Assembly (NCBI GenBank): GCA_902521355.1
Contig: CABYRT010000001.1
Location: 121,800-185,799 of the forward strand
Direction of reading: 5' to 3'
DNA: 64,000 bases
Origin: an uncultured Pelagibacteraceae bacterium
GTDB taxonomy: Bacteria > Pseudomonadota > Alphaproteobacteria > Pelagibacterales > Pelagibacteraceae
The notes beneath the pieces are model-generated. The model had not been told where the DNA came from. It saw only the letters and a program-made list of their open reading frames with translations, and did no database searches. The position numbers and the translations under genes are program-made. Shown here in pieces: positions 8,491 through 19,521 of the stretch; within the stretch, counting starts at the first letter, position 1; each line of letters begins with the position of its first letter.

Positions 8491-10317
8491 TTAAGAAGCT
8501 TCTGATAATTTAGAGAGTTTTTTTCTCTCATGAGGATCAAGTACAGCTTTCCTTAATCTGCATGAATTTGGTGTAATTTCTAGTGCTTCATCAGAATTTA
8601 ACATGCTCAATTGTTCAGCGATAGACATCTTTCTTACAGGAGTTAAAACAACATTTTCGTCTGTTCCTTGCGTCCTCATATTTGTAAGTTTTTTACCCTT
8701 CATAACATTTATAATCATATCACCAGGTTTAGGTGACAATCCAACAATCATGCCTGAATAAACTGGATCATTGTGAGTAACAAACATTTCTCCTCTTGCC
8801 TGTAGATTGTAAATTGCAAATGCTACTGCTTTTCCTTGTTCCATAGAGATTAATGCACCATTTCTTCTACCTTCCATATCTCCCTCAAATTTACCATATG
8901 AATGGAATATTCTGTTTATTACTCCTGTTCCTTTAGTTAGAGTAAGAAATCTGCTAGTGTATCCCATTAAACCTCTAGTTGGTGCATGAAAGATTAATCG
9001 TTTTTTATTTTTTCCAGTATCTTTAAGGTCTATTAACTTTCCTTTCCTTTTATTCATCGAGTCAATAACTTTTGAAGAGAACTCTTCGTCAAGATCCATA
9101 GTAATTTCTTCAATAGGTTCTAATTTTTCACCATTTTCATTTTTTTGAAATAAAACTCTAGGAGGGCTTACTGTCATTTCAAATCCTTCACGTCTCATTT
9201 GTGTTAATAATATTTCTAACATTAATTCACCTCTACCACTTATTTCAAATGAGTCTTTATTGTCATTTTCTGAAAAAGTAATTCCCACATTATTTTGAGC
9301 CTCTTGAACTAATCTCTCTCTAATTTGAGTACTTGTAAGTTTCTTACCTTCAGTTCCAGCTAATGGAGAACTATTTACTGTAATCTTAATTGACATCGTT
9401 GGAGGATCAATTGGTGTTGCTTGAATTGGTGTATCTACATCTGTATCACATATGGTATCAGCAACGTTTGCTTTTTCTAATCCAGCTATAACTACAATAT
9501 CTCCAGCTTCACCAACTTCTATTGGCACTTTTTTTGTACCCTCGTATCTAAATATTTTAGTCAACCTTCCTTCATCAACTTTTTCTCCATCAAGATTAAT
9601 TGCCTTGATTTGTTGGTTTGCTTTTGCAGTACCTTGAGAAATTCTACCAACTAAACTTCTACCCAAAAAACTATCAGCATATAAAAGAGTCGAAAGCATT
9701 GCAAAAGGCTTGGACTTATCAAATTCAGCTGGCTTAACATGATCTATTACTAAATCTAATAATGGATTTAAATTCTCTCTTAGACCATCTATTTCATTAG
9801 ATGCCCAGCCAGATCTTCCACTTGCATAAATAACTGGAAAGTCTAATTGTTCCTCATTAGCGTCTAAACTTACGAATAAATCAAAAGTCTCATTTAAAAC
9901 TTCATCGGCTCTTTGATCGGCTTTATCTAATTTATTTATTACTACTATTGGTTTAAGGCCCTGTTTAAGTGCTTTTGCTAATACAAATTTAGTTTGAGGC
10001 ATTACCCCTTCGGCTGAATCTATTAACAATAATGCACCATCAGCCATACTAAGAACTCTCTCAACTTCTGCAGCAAAATCTCTATGTCCAGGTGTATCAA
10101 TAATATTAATTCTAGAATCTTTCCAATTTATGGAAGCAGGTTTGGCAAGAATTGTAATACCTCTTTCCTTTTCAAGTTCGCCGGAGTCCATTAGTCTTTC
10201 ATCAACAACTTCATTTTCCCTAAAAGAACCACTCTGTTTCATTAAGTTATCAATTAAAGTAGTCTTTCCATGGTCAACGTGAGCAATTATGGTGATATTA
10301 CGTATTGATGTTGTCAT
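8491..10317 (-). CDS. typA: Ribosome-associated GTPase TypA/BipA
   Basis: This is a translational GTPase related to EF-G and LepA that binds the ribosome under stress and helps 50S assembly. The G1 motif AHVDHGKT is at residues 12-19, then DTPGHRDF (G3) and NKLDKADQR (G4). The EF-G-like domains III and V and the BipA-specific C-terminal domain follow. At 608 residues it is full length. The gene lies 98 bases downstream of groEL on the same strand, separated by a good intrinsic terminator, so it has its own transcript. Confidence 0.97.
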   Translation of the reverse strand: MTTSIRNITIIAHVDHGKTTLIDNLMKQSGSFRENEVVDERLMDSGELEKERGITILAKPASINWKDSRINIIDTPGHRDFAAEVERVLSMADGALLLIDSAEGVMPQTKFVLAKALKQGLKPIVVINKLDKADQRADEVLNETFDLFVSLDANEEQLDFPVIYASGRSGWASNEIDGLRENLNPLLDLVIDHVKPAEFDKSKPFAMLSTLLYADSFLGRSLVGRISQGTAKANQQIKAINLDGEKVDEGRLTKIFRYEGTKKVPIEVGEAGDIVVIAGLEKANVADTICDTDVDTPIQATPIDPPTMSIKITVNSSPLAGTEGKKLTSTQIRERLVQEAQNNVGITFSENDNKDSFEISGRGELMLEILLTQMRREGFEMTVSPPRVLFQKNENGEKLEPIEEITMDLDEEFSSKVIDSMNKRKGKLIDLKDTGKNKKRLIFHAPTRGLMGYTSRFLTLTKGTGVINRIFHSYGKFEGDMEGRRNGALISMEQGKAVAFAIYNLQARGEMFVTHNDPVYSGMIVGLSPKPGDMIINVMKGKKLTNMRTQGTDENVVLTPVRKMSIAEQLSMLNSDEALEITPNSCRLRKAVLDPHERKKLSKLSEAS

Positions 10318-10357
10318 TTGCGCGTTCTTATATATTCAAAATATTTTTTTTCAATTC

Positions 10358-10389
10358 AAAAAAAAAGGGCAGTAAAAACTGCCCTTTTT
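10358..10389 (-). terminator. Intrinsic terminator downstream of groEL
   Basis: A 12-bp perfect stem (AAAAAGGGCAGT, 10362-10373, pairing with ACTGCCCTTTTT, 10378-10389) encloses a 4-base loop. Read on the minus strand, the right arm runs into nine consecutive U residues. It ends the groES-groEL transcript before typA. Confidence 0.9.
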
Positions 10390-10415
10390 GAATTTTTTCC
10401 TGAGTAAAATTGGTG

Positions 10416-12083
<1,668 letters not shown>

Positions 12084-12090
12084 TTATTAT

Positions 12091-12384
12091 TTATTTACCT
12101 GTTGCAATACCCATAATGTCTGACTCTTTCATTATGCTGTACTCTTTACCATCAATTTTAACTTCTGTTCCTGACCACTTACCGAATAAAACTTTATCTC
12201 CTACTTTAACGTCCATAGGTATTAGTTTTCCATCTTCAGTTTTTGCACCTCCACCAACAGCAACAACTTTGCCTTCTTGAGGTTTTTCTTGAGCTGTATC
12301 CGGAATAATTATGCCACCAGCAGTTTTCTCGCTGCTATCTAAAACTTCTATTAAAACACGGTCATGTAACGGTTTAAACTTCAT
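12091..12384 (-). CDS. groES: Co-chaperonin GroES (10 kDa)
   Basis: This is the heptameric lid of the GroEL chamber. The start [30 protein letters not shown] contains the mobile-loop region that contacts GroEL. At 97 residues it has the normal length. The Shine-Dalgarno sequence AAAGGAG precedes the ATG at 12384. It is first in the groES-groEL operon. Upstream there is a sigma32-like element and no CIRCE repeat. Confidence 0.97.
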   Translation of the reverse strand: MKFKPLHDRVLIEVLDSSEKTAGGIIIPDTAQEKPQEGKVVAVGGGAKTEDGKLIPMDVKVGDKVLFGKWSGTEVKIDGKEYSIMKESDIMGIATGK

Positions 12385-12412
12385 ACGAATTCTCCTTTAA
12401 ATTAGCAGTCAT

Positions 12413-12439
12413 ATAGAGACATATTTAATAATTTTCAAG
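12413..12439 (-). promoter_or_regulatory. Possible heat-shock (sigma32-type) promoter of groESL
   Basis: On the minus strand CTTGAAA (12433-12439) is followed, after a 15-base spacer, by CTCTAT (12413-12418). These resemble the RpoH -35 (CTTGAA) and, less well, its -10 (CCCCAT). The distance to the groES ATG is about 29 bases from the -10. No CIRCE inverted repeat is present. Confidence 0.4.
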
Positions 12440-12506
12440 ATCTTGAATAAAAATTATGCTCTAAAAAACTCAAGAATTAAGCTTATTTTTAAGCTATACC
12501 TCAAGT

Positions 12507-13322
12507 ATGCCCCAAAACTTAGACAAAGATGGATTAAGATCAAAAATAAATAGCTACGAGTTATTTTTTATCGACATATGGGGAGTGATCCACAATGGCT
12601 TACAAATTTTTGAGGATTCAATTGAAGTATTGGAAAATTTAAAAAAAAATAATAAAGAGTTCGTACTGCTTACCAATGCACCACGTCCAAATTCTACAGT
12701 GATTGATTTTTTAAAAAAATTGGGACTCAAAAAGTTTTATGAAAATGTCTATACTTCTGGAGAAGCATCCTTGAAATATTTGATTGAAAATTTTCATAAC
12801 TCAAAATTTTATCACATTGGGCCACCTAAAGATTTTGACTTATTTAGAAGATTTGAACAAAATAAAGCAAACAATATTGGTCAAGCAGATTATTTTATTT
12901 GTACAGGTTTATTTGAAGATCATGAGACAAAACTTGAATATTATAAAAATTTACTTGAGAAATTTTCAAATAAAAAATTTGTGTGTACCAATCCAGACTT
13001 AATTGTTGATAGAGGAGATGTTAGAGAGTTTTGTGCTGGATCAGTTGCAAAAATATTTGAAGAAATTGGTGGAAAGGTAATTTATTTTGGAAAACCTTAT
13101 CCTCCAGTTTATAATTTGTCTGCTAACATAAATGGTAAAAATGTTTTATGTATTGGAGATAATATGAATACAGATATAAAAGGAGCTAATATTCAAAATT
13201 TTGACAATCTGCTAATAACGAGTGGTATACACAAAAAAGAATTAAGTAGTTTTAATATTGATAAATTAGAAAAAAAATATGGAGTGAGTGTGAATTACAC
13301 TCAAACAAAATTAAAATGGTGA
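12507..13322 (+). CDS. HAD-superfamily class IIA phosphatase (NagD-like, TIGR01459 type)
   Basis: This is a cytoplasmic phosphatase-like protein. HAD motif I appears as IDIWGVIHNG (nucleophile Asp23), with Trp in place of the second Asp, as in this subgroup. Motif II is LLTNAPRP, and the C-terminal acidic motif is GDNMNTDIKGA. Length is 271 aa. The substrate is unknown. It overlaps ribF by 7 bases, as in other alphaproteobacteria, so a link to flavin nucleotide metabolism is possible but unproven. Confidence 0.88.
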   Translation: MPQNLDKDGLRSKINSYELFFIDIWGVIHNGLQIFEDSIEVLENLKKNNKEFVLLTNAPRPNSTVIDFLKKLGLKKFYENVYTSGEASLKYLIENFHNSKFYHIGPPKDFDLFRRFEQNKANNIGQADYFICTGLFEDHETKLEYYKNLLEKFSNKKFVCTNPDLIVDRGDVREFCAGSVAKIFEEIGGKVIYFGKPYPPVYNLSANINGKNVLCIGDNMNTDIKGANIQNFDNLLITSGIHKKELSSFNIDKLEKKYGVSVNYTQTKLKW

Positions 13323-14242
13323 ACAAAATTAAAATCTACAAAAATTTCAAAATTTTAAGAAAACATCAAAATGCAATGATATTAATTGGCAATTTTGATG
13401 GGTTACATCTGGGCCATCAAAGATTATTCAAAGAAGCAAAAAAATATAAAAATAAATATAATTCAAAAATTGGAGTAGTGACTTTTGATCCAATACCAAA
13501 AATGTATTTTAATAAAGGTATTACGAATTATCGACTTTCAAATCTTAATCAAAAAAGTAAATATTTTAGTGATTACAATGTAGATTTTTTAATAAATAAA
13601 AAATTTGATAAAAAATTCTCTAAAATATCTTGTCATAACTTTATTAAAAATATTTTATGCAAAAAGTTAAATGCAGATTATATCTTCGTTAGTAATAATT
13701 TCAGATTTGGCAACAAAAGAGAGGGAGACGTAAATCTATTAAAAAGATTTCAAAAAAAATATAATTACAAATTAATTAACCCAAAACCGTTATATAAAAA
13801 AAATAAAATTATTTCCTCAACATTAATAAGAAAATTAATTGAAAATGGTAATTTAAAAATTGCAAATCAACTTTTATCTAGAAATTGGTCAATAGAAGGT
13901 GTTGTTGAAAAAGGTAGAATGATGGGTAGAAAAATCGGCTTCCCTACATGCAACATAAATATAAAAAATTATGTAATACCAAAAGTAGGAGTTTATTCAG
14001 TAGATGTTTATATCGAAAAAAACAGAAAAAGGATTAAAGGAATAGCAAATATCGGTTATAGACCTACTTTTAATCAAAAAAAATTATTATTAGAGGTAAA
14101 TTTATTTAAATTTTCTGGAAATCTTTATAATAAAAATCTAACTATTAATTTTACAAAATTTATTAGGGGAGAAACAAAATTTAAAAATATTGATGCTTTA
14201 AAAAAACAGATAAAGAAAGATATTAAAGTTGCTAAAAGATAA
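13316..14242 (+). CDS. ribF: Bifunctional riboflavin kinase/FAD synthetase
   Basis: It phosphorylates riboflavin to FMN and adenylates FMN to FAD. The N-terminal nucleotidyltransferase domain shows NFDGLHLGH (residues 26-34) and the ISSTLIRKLIENGN motif. The C-terminal kinase domain (about 180-308) shows GRMMGRKIGFPTCNI and GIANIGYRPTF. At 308 residues it is full length. It overlaps the HAD gene upstream by 7 bases and is followed by ileS after 6 bases, the usual alphaproteobacterial order ribF-ileS-lspA. Confidence 0.96.
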   Translation: MVNKIKIYKNFKILRKHQNAMILIGNFDGLHLGHQRLFKEAKKYKNKYNSKIGVVTFDPIPKMYFNKGITNYRLSNLNQKSKYFSDYNVDFLINKKFDKKFSKISCHNFIKNILCKKLNADYIFVSNNFRFGNKREGDVNLLKRFQKKYNYKLINPKPLYKKNKIISSTLIRKLIENGNLKIANQLLSRNWSIEGVVEKGRMMGRKIGFPTCNINIKNYVIPKVGVYSVDVYIEKNRKRIKGIANIGYRPTFNQKKLLLEVNLFKFSGNLYNKNLTINFTKFIRGETKFKNIDALKKQIKKDIKVAKR

Positions 14243-14248
14243 AATATC

Positions 14249-16993
14249 ATGAGTAAGGAACATATAAATCTACCTAAAACAAAATTCTCAATGAAGGCAA
14301 ATTTGCCAAACAAGGAGCCAAATTACATTGAATTTTGGAAGAAGATTGACCTTTACAATTTGTTAAGACAAAAAAGTAAAGGACAAGAAAAATTTGTACT
14401 CCATGATGGGCCCCCATATGCCAATGGCAATATTCATATGGGTACCGCTTTGAATAAAATCTTAAAAGACATAATTACAAAATTTCATCAAATGGATGGC
14501 AAGGACTCGGTTTATGTTCCTGGATGGGATTGCCATGGGCTACCTATTGAGTGGAAAATTGAAGAACAATACAAAAAGAATAAAAAAAATAAAAATGATG
14601 TTCCAATAATTGAATTCAGAAAAGAATGTAGAGAATTTGCAAATAAATGGATAGACGTCCATAAGGGAGAATTTACAAGACTTGGGGTAATCGGTGATTG
14701 GGAAAATTACTATTCAACAATGTCATTTGATGCTGAAGCTCAAATAGTTAGAGAACTCGGAAAATTTCTCAAAGAAGGCAGCCTTTATAGAGGTTACAAG
14801 CCGGTTCTTTGGTCAACTGTTGAAAAAACAGCTTTAGCAGATGCAGAGGTTGAATACATGGATCATGTTTCAGATACGATTTATGCAGCATTCAAAGTGA
14901 AAGTTTCAAATTTAGATATAATTAATGGTGCTGATGTAATAATTTGGACGACAACCCCATGGACTATTCCTGCAAATAAAGCTTTAGCTTACAATGCTGG
15001 CCTAAAATATGTTTTGCTTGAAATAAACAATAACAAAAATTTTATTGATAGAAAAATAGTAATTGCAAAAGACCTACTAGAACCTTTTAAAAAAGATACT
15101 TCTATTGAAAATATAAAAGTTTTAAACGAATTTTTAGGAAAAGATTTGAAAGGAACAATTTGCAGTCATCCATTTTCTAAAATGGGATATGATTATGATA
15201 TCCCAATGCTTGAGGCTAATTTTGTTACTACTGAACAAGGCACAGGTATTGTACATTGCGCTCCAAGCCATGGACCAGATGATTTCAATCTTTGTTTAAA
15301 TAATAATATTAAAGCAATAGAAACGGTTGATGGTGATGGAAAATATACAAATGAAATTAAACACTTTGAAGGTTTACATATTTTTAAGGCCAATAACTTA
15401 ATTATTGAAAAATTAGATGAGCAAAAAAATTTAGTAACAAACGGAAAACTTACTCACTCTTATCCCCATTCTTGGAGATCAAAAGCTCCACTAGTTCATA
15501 GAGCTACTCCACAATGGTTTATTTCTATGGAAAGCCATGGATTAAGAGATAAAGCATTAAAAGCCATCGATAATACAGATTTTTATCCTTCTAAAGGAAA
15601 AGAAAGAATAAAATCAATGATTGAAACTAGACCTGATTGGTGTGTATCAAGACAGAGAGTTTGGGGTGTGCCGCTACCGATTTTTATTTCAAAAAAAACA
15701 GGCGATGTTTTGGTTGATGATAAAGTTTTTGAAAATATTGCAAAAATTTATGAAAAAGAAGGTTCTGATTGTTGGTTTAATGAAGATTATCAGATCTTTC
15801 TTGGAGATAAGTATAAAGCAGAAGATTATGAAAAATTATCAGATATAGTTGAGGTTTGGTTTGATAGTGGATCCACTCATTCTTTTGTCTTAGAAAAAAG
15901 AGATGACCTTAAATGGCCTGCATCGATGTATTTAGAGGGTTCAGATCAACATAGAGGATGGTTTCACTCTTCATTACTAGAGTCATGCGGAACAAGAGGT
16001 GTTGCTCCATTTGAAAGCATTCTTTCTCATGGTTTTGTCGTAGATGGAAAAGGTCTAAAAATGTCAAAATCAACAGGTAACGTAATTGCTCCACAAGATA
16101 TACTTAAAAAATATGGAGCTGATATATTAAGAATTTGGGTTGCATCTTCAAATTATGCTGAGGATCTTAGAATAGATTATTCAATTTTAGATCAACATGC
16201 AGAATCTTATAGAAAAATTAGAAACACATTCAGATATCTTTTGGGAAATATACAGGATCAATATGAAAATCTTGATTTTGAAAAAGTTGAAATTGAAAAT
16301 TTTGATTCACTTGAAAAATTTATGCTTCATAGAATTTATACAATAAATGAGAATTTTAAAAATAATTTTAAAGTTTATAACTTTCACAACTTATATAAAG
16401 AATTACTAAATTTTTGTACAGTTGAGCTTTCTGCTTTTTATTTTGATATCAGAAAAGATACTTTATATTGTGAAGCATTAAATACTGATAAAAGAAAGAA
16501 TTGTATAATAGTTTTAAATATTATTTTACAATGTCTCCTAAAATGGTTCGCTCCGATATTATCATTTACAACAGAAGAAATTTATCAATTAGTTAAAAAA
16601 GAAGATGACCACCAAAGTATACATTTACAAAATTTTGTTTTAGTACCGGGATCCTGGAAAAATGAAGAGCTTAGTTCAGATTGGGATTATGTTAAAAAAA
16701 TTAGAGATGAGGCAAATATTTCAATTGAGAATATGAGAGCCGAAAAGTCAATTGGTTCAAGTTTAGAGGCAATGATTGAAATTAAGTTAAATAAAGAATT
16801 TTACAATAAAGCAAAAAATATTAATTTCTCGGAAATTTGCATTACTTCGTCTGCCTCAGTAATTAAAGATGAAAATTTAAAAAATAGTATTGATGTGGTT
16901 GCAAAAAAAGCTCAAGGAACGAAATGTCCAGTATGTTGGAAAATTTTTGAAGCAGATTGTGAAAGGCATGGACATCTTAATTTAAATGGGTAA
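14249..16993 (+). CDS. ileS: Isoleucyl-tRNA synthetase
   Basis: This is a class I synthetase charging tRNA-Ile. The HIGH-like motif PPYANGNIHMG is at about residues 55-65, KMSKS at 604-608, and the CP1 editing domain carries WTTTPWTIPAN. The C-terminal zinc-binding segment is present but compact (CPVCWKIFEADCERHGH), giving three Cys and His rather than four clear Cys. Length 914 aa is normal. Its last 8 bases overlap lspA. Confidence 0.97.
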   Translation: MSKEHINLPKTKFSMKANLPNKEPNYIEFWKKIDLYNLLRQKSKGQEKFVLHDGPPYANGNIHMGTALNKILKDIITKFHQMDGKDSVYVPGWDCHGLPIEWKIEEQYKKNKKNKNDVPIIEFRKECREFANKWIDVHKGEFTRLGVIGDWENYYSTMSFDAEAQIVRELGKFLKEGSLYRGYKPVLWSTVEKTALADAEVEYMDHVSDTIYAAFKVKVSNLDIINGADVIIWTTTPWTIPANKALAYNAGLKYVLLEINNNKNFIDRKIVIAKDLLEPFKKDTSIENIKVLNEFLGKDLKGTICSHPFSKMGYDYDIPMLEANFVTTEQGTGIVHCAPSHGPDDFNLCLNNNIKAIETVDGDGKYTNEIKHFEGLHIFKANNLIIEKLDEQKNLVTNGKLTHSYPHSWRSKAPLVHRATPQWFISMESHGLRDKALKAIDNTDFYPSKGKERIKSMIETRPDWCVSRQRVWGVPLPIFISKKTGDVLVDDKVFENIAKIYEKEGSDCWFNEDYQIFLGDKYKAEDYEKLSDIVEVWFDSGSTHSFVLEKRDDLKWPASMYLEGSDQHRGWFHSSLLESCGTRGVAPFESILSHGFVVDGKGLKMSKSTGNVIAPQDILKKYGADILRIWVASSNYAEDLRIDYSILDQHAESYRKIRNTFRYLLGNIQDQYENLDFEKVEIENFDSLEKFMLHRIYTINENFKNNFKVYNFHNLYKELLNFCTVELSAFYFDIRKDTLYCEALNTDKRKNCIIVLNIILQCLLKWFAPILSFTTEEIYQLVKKEDDHQSIHLQNFVLVPGSWKNEELSSDWDYVKKIRDEANISIENMRAEKSIGSSLEAMIEIKLNKEFYNKAKNINFSEICITSSASVIKDENLKNSIDVVAKKAQGTKCPVCWKIFEADCERHGHLNLNG

Positions 16994-17483
16994 TGAAAAA
17001 ATAAATAAACTTATCATTGGCTTTGTATTTCTAGTTATTTGCTTTGCCTTAGATAGACTATCAAAAATTTATATTCTAAATGTTTTAAATAATGAAGGAC
17101 AAGTTGATTTTTATATAAATCAATTTTTAAATATTTATTTAGTTTGGAATACAGGAATAGGATTTGGTTTATTTTCTTCAGAAGACCAAATTTTCTATAA
17201 TATCTTTACTACAATTATAGTTATTATAAACTTGGTAATATTATATTTCGCTTTGATAGAATCAAAAATTAAATCATTTTTTTTAATGATAATATTAGGA
17301 GGGTCTTTAGGAAACTTATTTGACAGGGTTTATTACAGAGCTGTGCCAGACTTTATAGATTTAAATTATGCAGGATATCATTGGTTTATTTTTAATGTAG
17401 CTGATATTTTTATAACAATTGGTATTATATGCCTTATTTTATCTGAATTTATATTCTATAAAAAAAAAGATGAAAAAAATTAA
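16986..17483 (+). CDS. lspA: Lipoprotein signal peptidase (signal peptidase II)
   Basis: This inner-membrane aspartyl protease cuts prolipoproteins before the lipidated Cys. Four membrane segments are evident. The catalytic regions are GNLFDRVYYRAVPDFIDL and FNVADIFI, with Asp in each, and the NTGIGFGLFS box is present. Length 165 aa is normal. It overlaps ileS by 8 bases, and its 3' end overlaps the following lipoprotein gene by 14 bases. Confidence 0.96.
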   Translation: MGNEKINKLIIGFVFLVICFALDRLSKIYILNVLNNEGQVDFYINQFLNIYLVWNTGIGFGLFSSEDQIFYNIFTTIIVIINLVILYFALIESKIKSFFLMIILGGSLGNLFDRVYYRAVPDFIDLNYAGYHWFIFNVADIFITIGIICLILSEFIFYKKKDEKN

Positions 17484-17787
17484 ATTAAATTTAATCTTGA
17501 TAATCGCTTTAGTACCATTATTAACTTTTTGTGGCGGAGTTAGAGATGCTTTAGAGGGTAAAAAAAGATCAGAACAAAATGATGAATTTCTTGTAAAAAA
17601 AAAAAATCCTCTCCAAATGCCACCCGACATGAATAAACTTCCTATGCCAGGAGATGATTTAGCTATAGAAAATCAAACAAAAAATGCCGAAATTAAAGAT
17701 TTACTCAAAATAAAAGAAAAAAATAATACTGAAGACATAAGTAGCGGGTCAGATTTATTGAATAATATGAAAAAGAAAATCCAGTAA
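17470..17787 (+). CDS. DUF3035 family lipoprotein (105 aa)
   Basis: The ATG at 17470 gives a lipoprotein signal MKKIKLNLILIIALVPLLTFCGG with the lipobox LTFC at about residues 18-21. A conserved DEFLVKKKNPLQMPPDMNKLPMPG segment follows, characteristic of DUF3035. The family's role is unknown; it is probably outer membrane associated. The C-terminal half is shorter than usual and low in complexity. It sits inside the lspA end, so the processing enzyme and one of its likely substrates are co-transcribed. A longer in-frame start at 17419 would destroy the signal peptide and is rejected. Confidence 0.78.
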   Translation: MKKIKLNLILIIALVPLLTFCGGVRDALEGKKRSEQNDEFLVKKKNPLQMPPDMNKLPMPGDDLAIENQTKNAEIKDLLKIKEKNNTEDISSGSDLLNNMKKKIQ

Positions 17788-17790
17788 TTA

Positions 17791-18963
17791 ATGGAGACAA
17801 AACATATTATTTTCAAAAATTTCAATAATAAAAATAAACAATTAAATAAAAAAAAACTTAATAATTTCTTAAAATTTAAAAATTTAATAGAAAAATATCC
17901 TTTTTTAAAATCTTTAACAAATAATTATAATTATTCTTTTCAGAAAAAAAATTTGCTAAAATTAAAAAAATACGATGAGTTTAATTTAATAGGAATGGGA
18001 GGATCTATTTTGGGTGCACAAGCCATTTATGATTTTCTTAGTCACAAAATCAAAAAAAAATTTTTCTTTTATAATAACCTACAGAGCACTAGAATTACAA
18101 AATTAAATAAAAAAAGGCTAAATATAATTATATCAAAATCAGGTAATACCCTAGAAACATTATCAAATTTAAACCTGATTTTATCAAAACAGAAAAGAAA
18201 TAAAAATTTAATAATCACTGAAAATAAAAATAATATCCTAAGAGCTATGGCGAATAAACTGAAATCTGATGTAATAGATCATAAAAATTATATTGGAGGA
18301 AGATATTCAGTGCTATCTGAAGTTGGAATGATTCCAGCAGAATTGATGGGTTTAAATGAAAAAAAATTTAAACAATTAAATTATCTAATAAAAAATAAAA
18401 CATTTATTAATTTTTTAATTGAAAATGTTTCTTCAATTCACTCAAACATTATTAAAGGAAAAAAAAACTGCGTAATTTTAAATTATGATGAAAAATTAAA
18501 TAACTTTTTGAAATGGTATCAGCAATTATCAGCTGAAAGTTTAGGAAAAAAAGGTAAGGGCTTTTTTCCTATAATCTCTACAATGCCAAAGGACAATCAT
18601 AGTCTTTTACAACTTTATTTAGATGGTCCAAAAAATAACTTCTTTAGTTTTTTTTCCACTAGAGAGAGAAGTCGACTTAAATTTAATAATGCATATTTAA
18701 TTGATGGATTGGAGCATTTAAAAAAGAGTAGCTTAAATCAAGTGTTGTATGCTCAAAAAAAAGCTACACAAAATGTATTTAATAAGAAAAAATTATCATT
18801 TAGAAGTTTTGAAATTATTAATAAAAACGAGGAAACTTTAGGTGAACTATTTACATTCTTTATTTTAGAAACTCTAATGCTCAGCTCCTTATTAAATGTA
18901 AATCCAATTAACCAACCTTCTGTTGAATTGATTAAAATAGAAACAAGAAAAATTCTAAAATAG
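17791..18963 (+). CDS. pgi: Glucose-6-phosphate isomerase
   Basis: It interconverts glucose 6-phosphate and fructose 6-phosphate in the cytoplasm. Visible motifs are GMGGSILGAQAI, IIISKSGNTLETL (phosphate-binding SKSGNT loop), YIGGRYSVLSEVGMIPAELMG, QQLSAESLGKKGKGF and PKDNHSLLQLYLDGP. At 390 residues it is clearly shorter than the roughly 540-residue enterobacterial enzyme, with the deletion mostly at the N-terminus and in loops. It starts 3 bases after the lipoprotein gene and overlaps rsmD tail to tail by 9 bases. Confidence 0.9.
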   Translation: METKHIIFKNFNNKNKQLNKKKLNNFLKFKNLIEKYPFLKSLTNNYNYSFQKKNLLKLKKYDEFNLIGMGGSILGAQAIYDFLSHKIKKKFFFYNNLQSTRITKLNKKRLNIIISKSGNTLETLSNLNLILSKQKRNKNLIITENKNNILRAMANKLKSDVIDHKNYIGGRYSVLSEVGMIPAELMGLNEKKFKQLNYLIKNKTFINFLIENVSSIHSNIIKGKKNCVILNYDEKLNNFLKWYQQLSAESLGKKGKGFFPIISTMPKDNHSLLQLYLDGPKNNFFSFFSTRERSRLKFNNAYLIDGLEHLKKSSLNQVLYAQKKATQNVFNKKKLSFRSFEIINKNEETLGELFTFFILETLMLSSLLNVNPINQPSVELIKIETRKILK

Positions 18964-19521
18964 TAATTTACCAAATACTATTTTTGATAATCCATATTTT
19001 TTTTCTCTAAGAACCTTAAAATCTTCTATAAAATTTTCTTTAAATTTCTTATTTCTATGTATTACTATTAATGTATTTTTGTGAGCAATTTTTAAGTCTA
19101 AAATTTTCCTTAATAATTTATTTATATTTTTATCTTTAAATGGTGGGTCCAAATAAATTAAATTAATTTTTTCATTATCTATATTTTCTTTAGAAATTTC
19201 ATATGCGTTTATTTCCTTAATGACTGAATTTTTATCAATTTCTAACTCCTTAATATTTTTTTCTAAAACTTTCAAAGAGGGTTTGTAATTTTCAAAAAAA
19301 AAAACTTTTTTTACTCCTCTAGACAAGCACTCAATGCCAAACGAACCAGAACCGGAAAATAAATCCAAAACTACGTCATTTTTGAATTTAATTTTTTCAT
19401 TCTTAGAATGCTCTAAAATATTAAATATCGACTCTCTAACCATATCCTTTAAAGGTCTTGTTATTTTATCTGTAGGATTATGAATTATCTTCCCTCTTAG
19501 TTTTCCACCAATTACTCTCAT
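18955..19521 (-). CDS. rsmD: 16S rRNA (guanine(966)-N2)-methyltransferase RsmD
   Basis: This S-adenosylmethionine-dependent enzyme modifies G966 of 16S rRNA in the assembled small subunit. The N-terminus MRVIGGKLRGKIIHNPTDK and the RPLKDMVRESIFNIL segment are typical. Motif I is VLDLFSGSGSFGIE and the catalytic motif is LDPPF. Length 188 aa is normal. It overlaps purD by 4 bases (ATGA) and lies downstream of it. Confidence 0.94.
   Translation of the reverse strand: MRVIGGKLRGKIIHNPTDKITRPLKDMVRESIFNILEHSKNEKIKFKNDVVLDLFSGSGSFGIECLSRGVKKVFFFENYKPSLKVLEKNIKELEIDKNSVIKEINAYEISKENIDNEKINLIYLDPPFKDKNINKLLRKILDLKIAHKNTLIVIHRNKKFKENFIEDFKVLREKKYGLSKIVFGKLLF

Noticed and set aside
12480-12495. Hairpin AGCTTA-TTTT-TAAGCT between groES and the HAD gene
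   Set aside because: Only a 6-bp A/T-rich stem, no T tract, and the flanking genes diverge so no terminator is expected.
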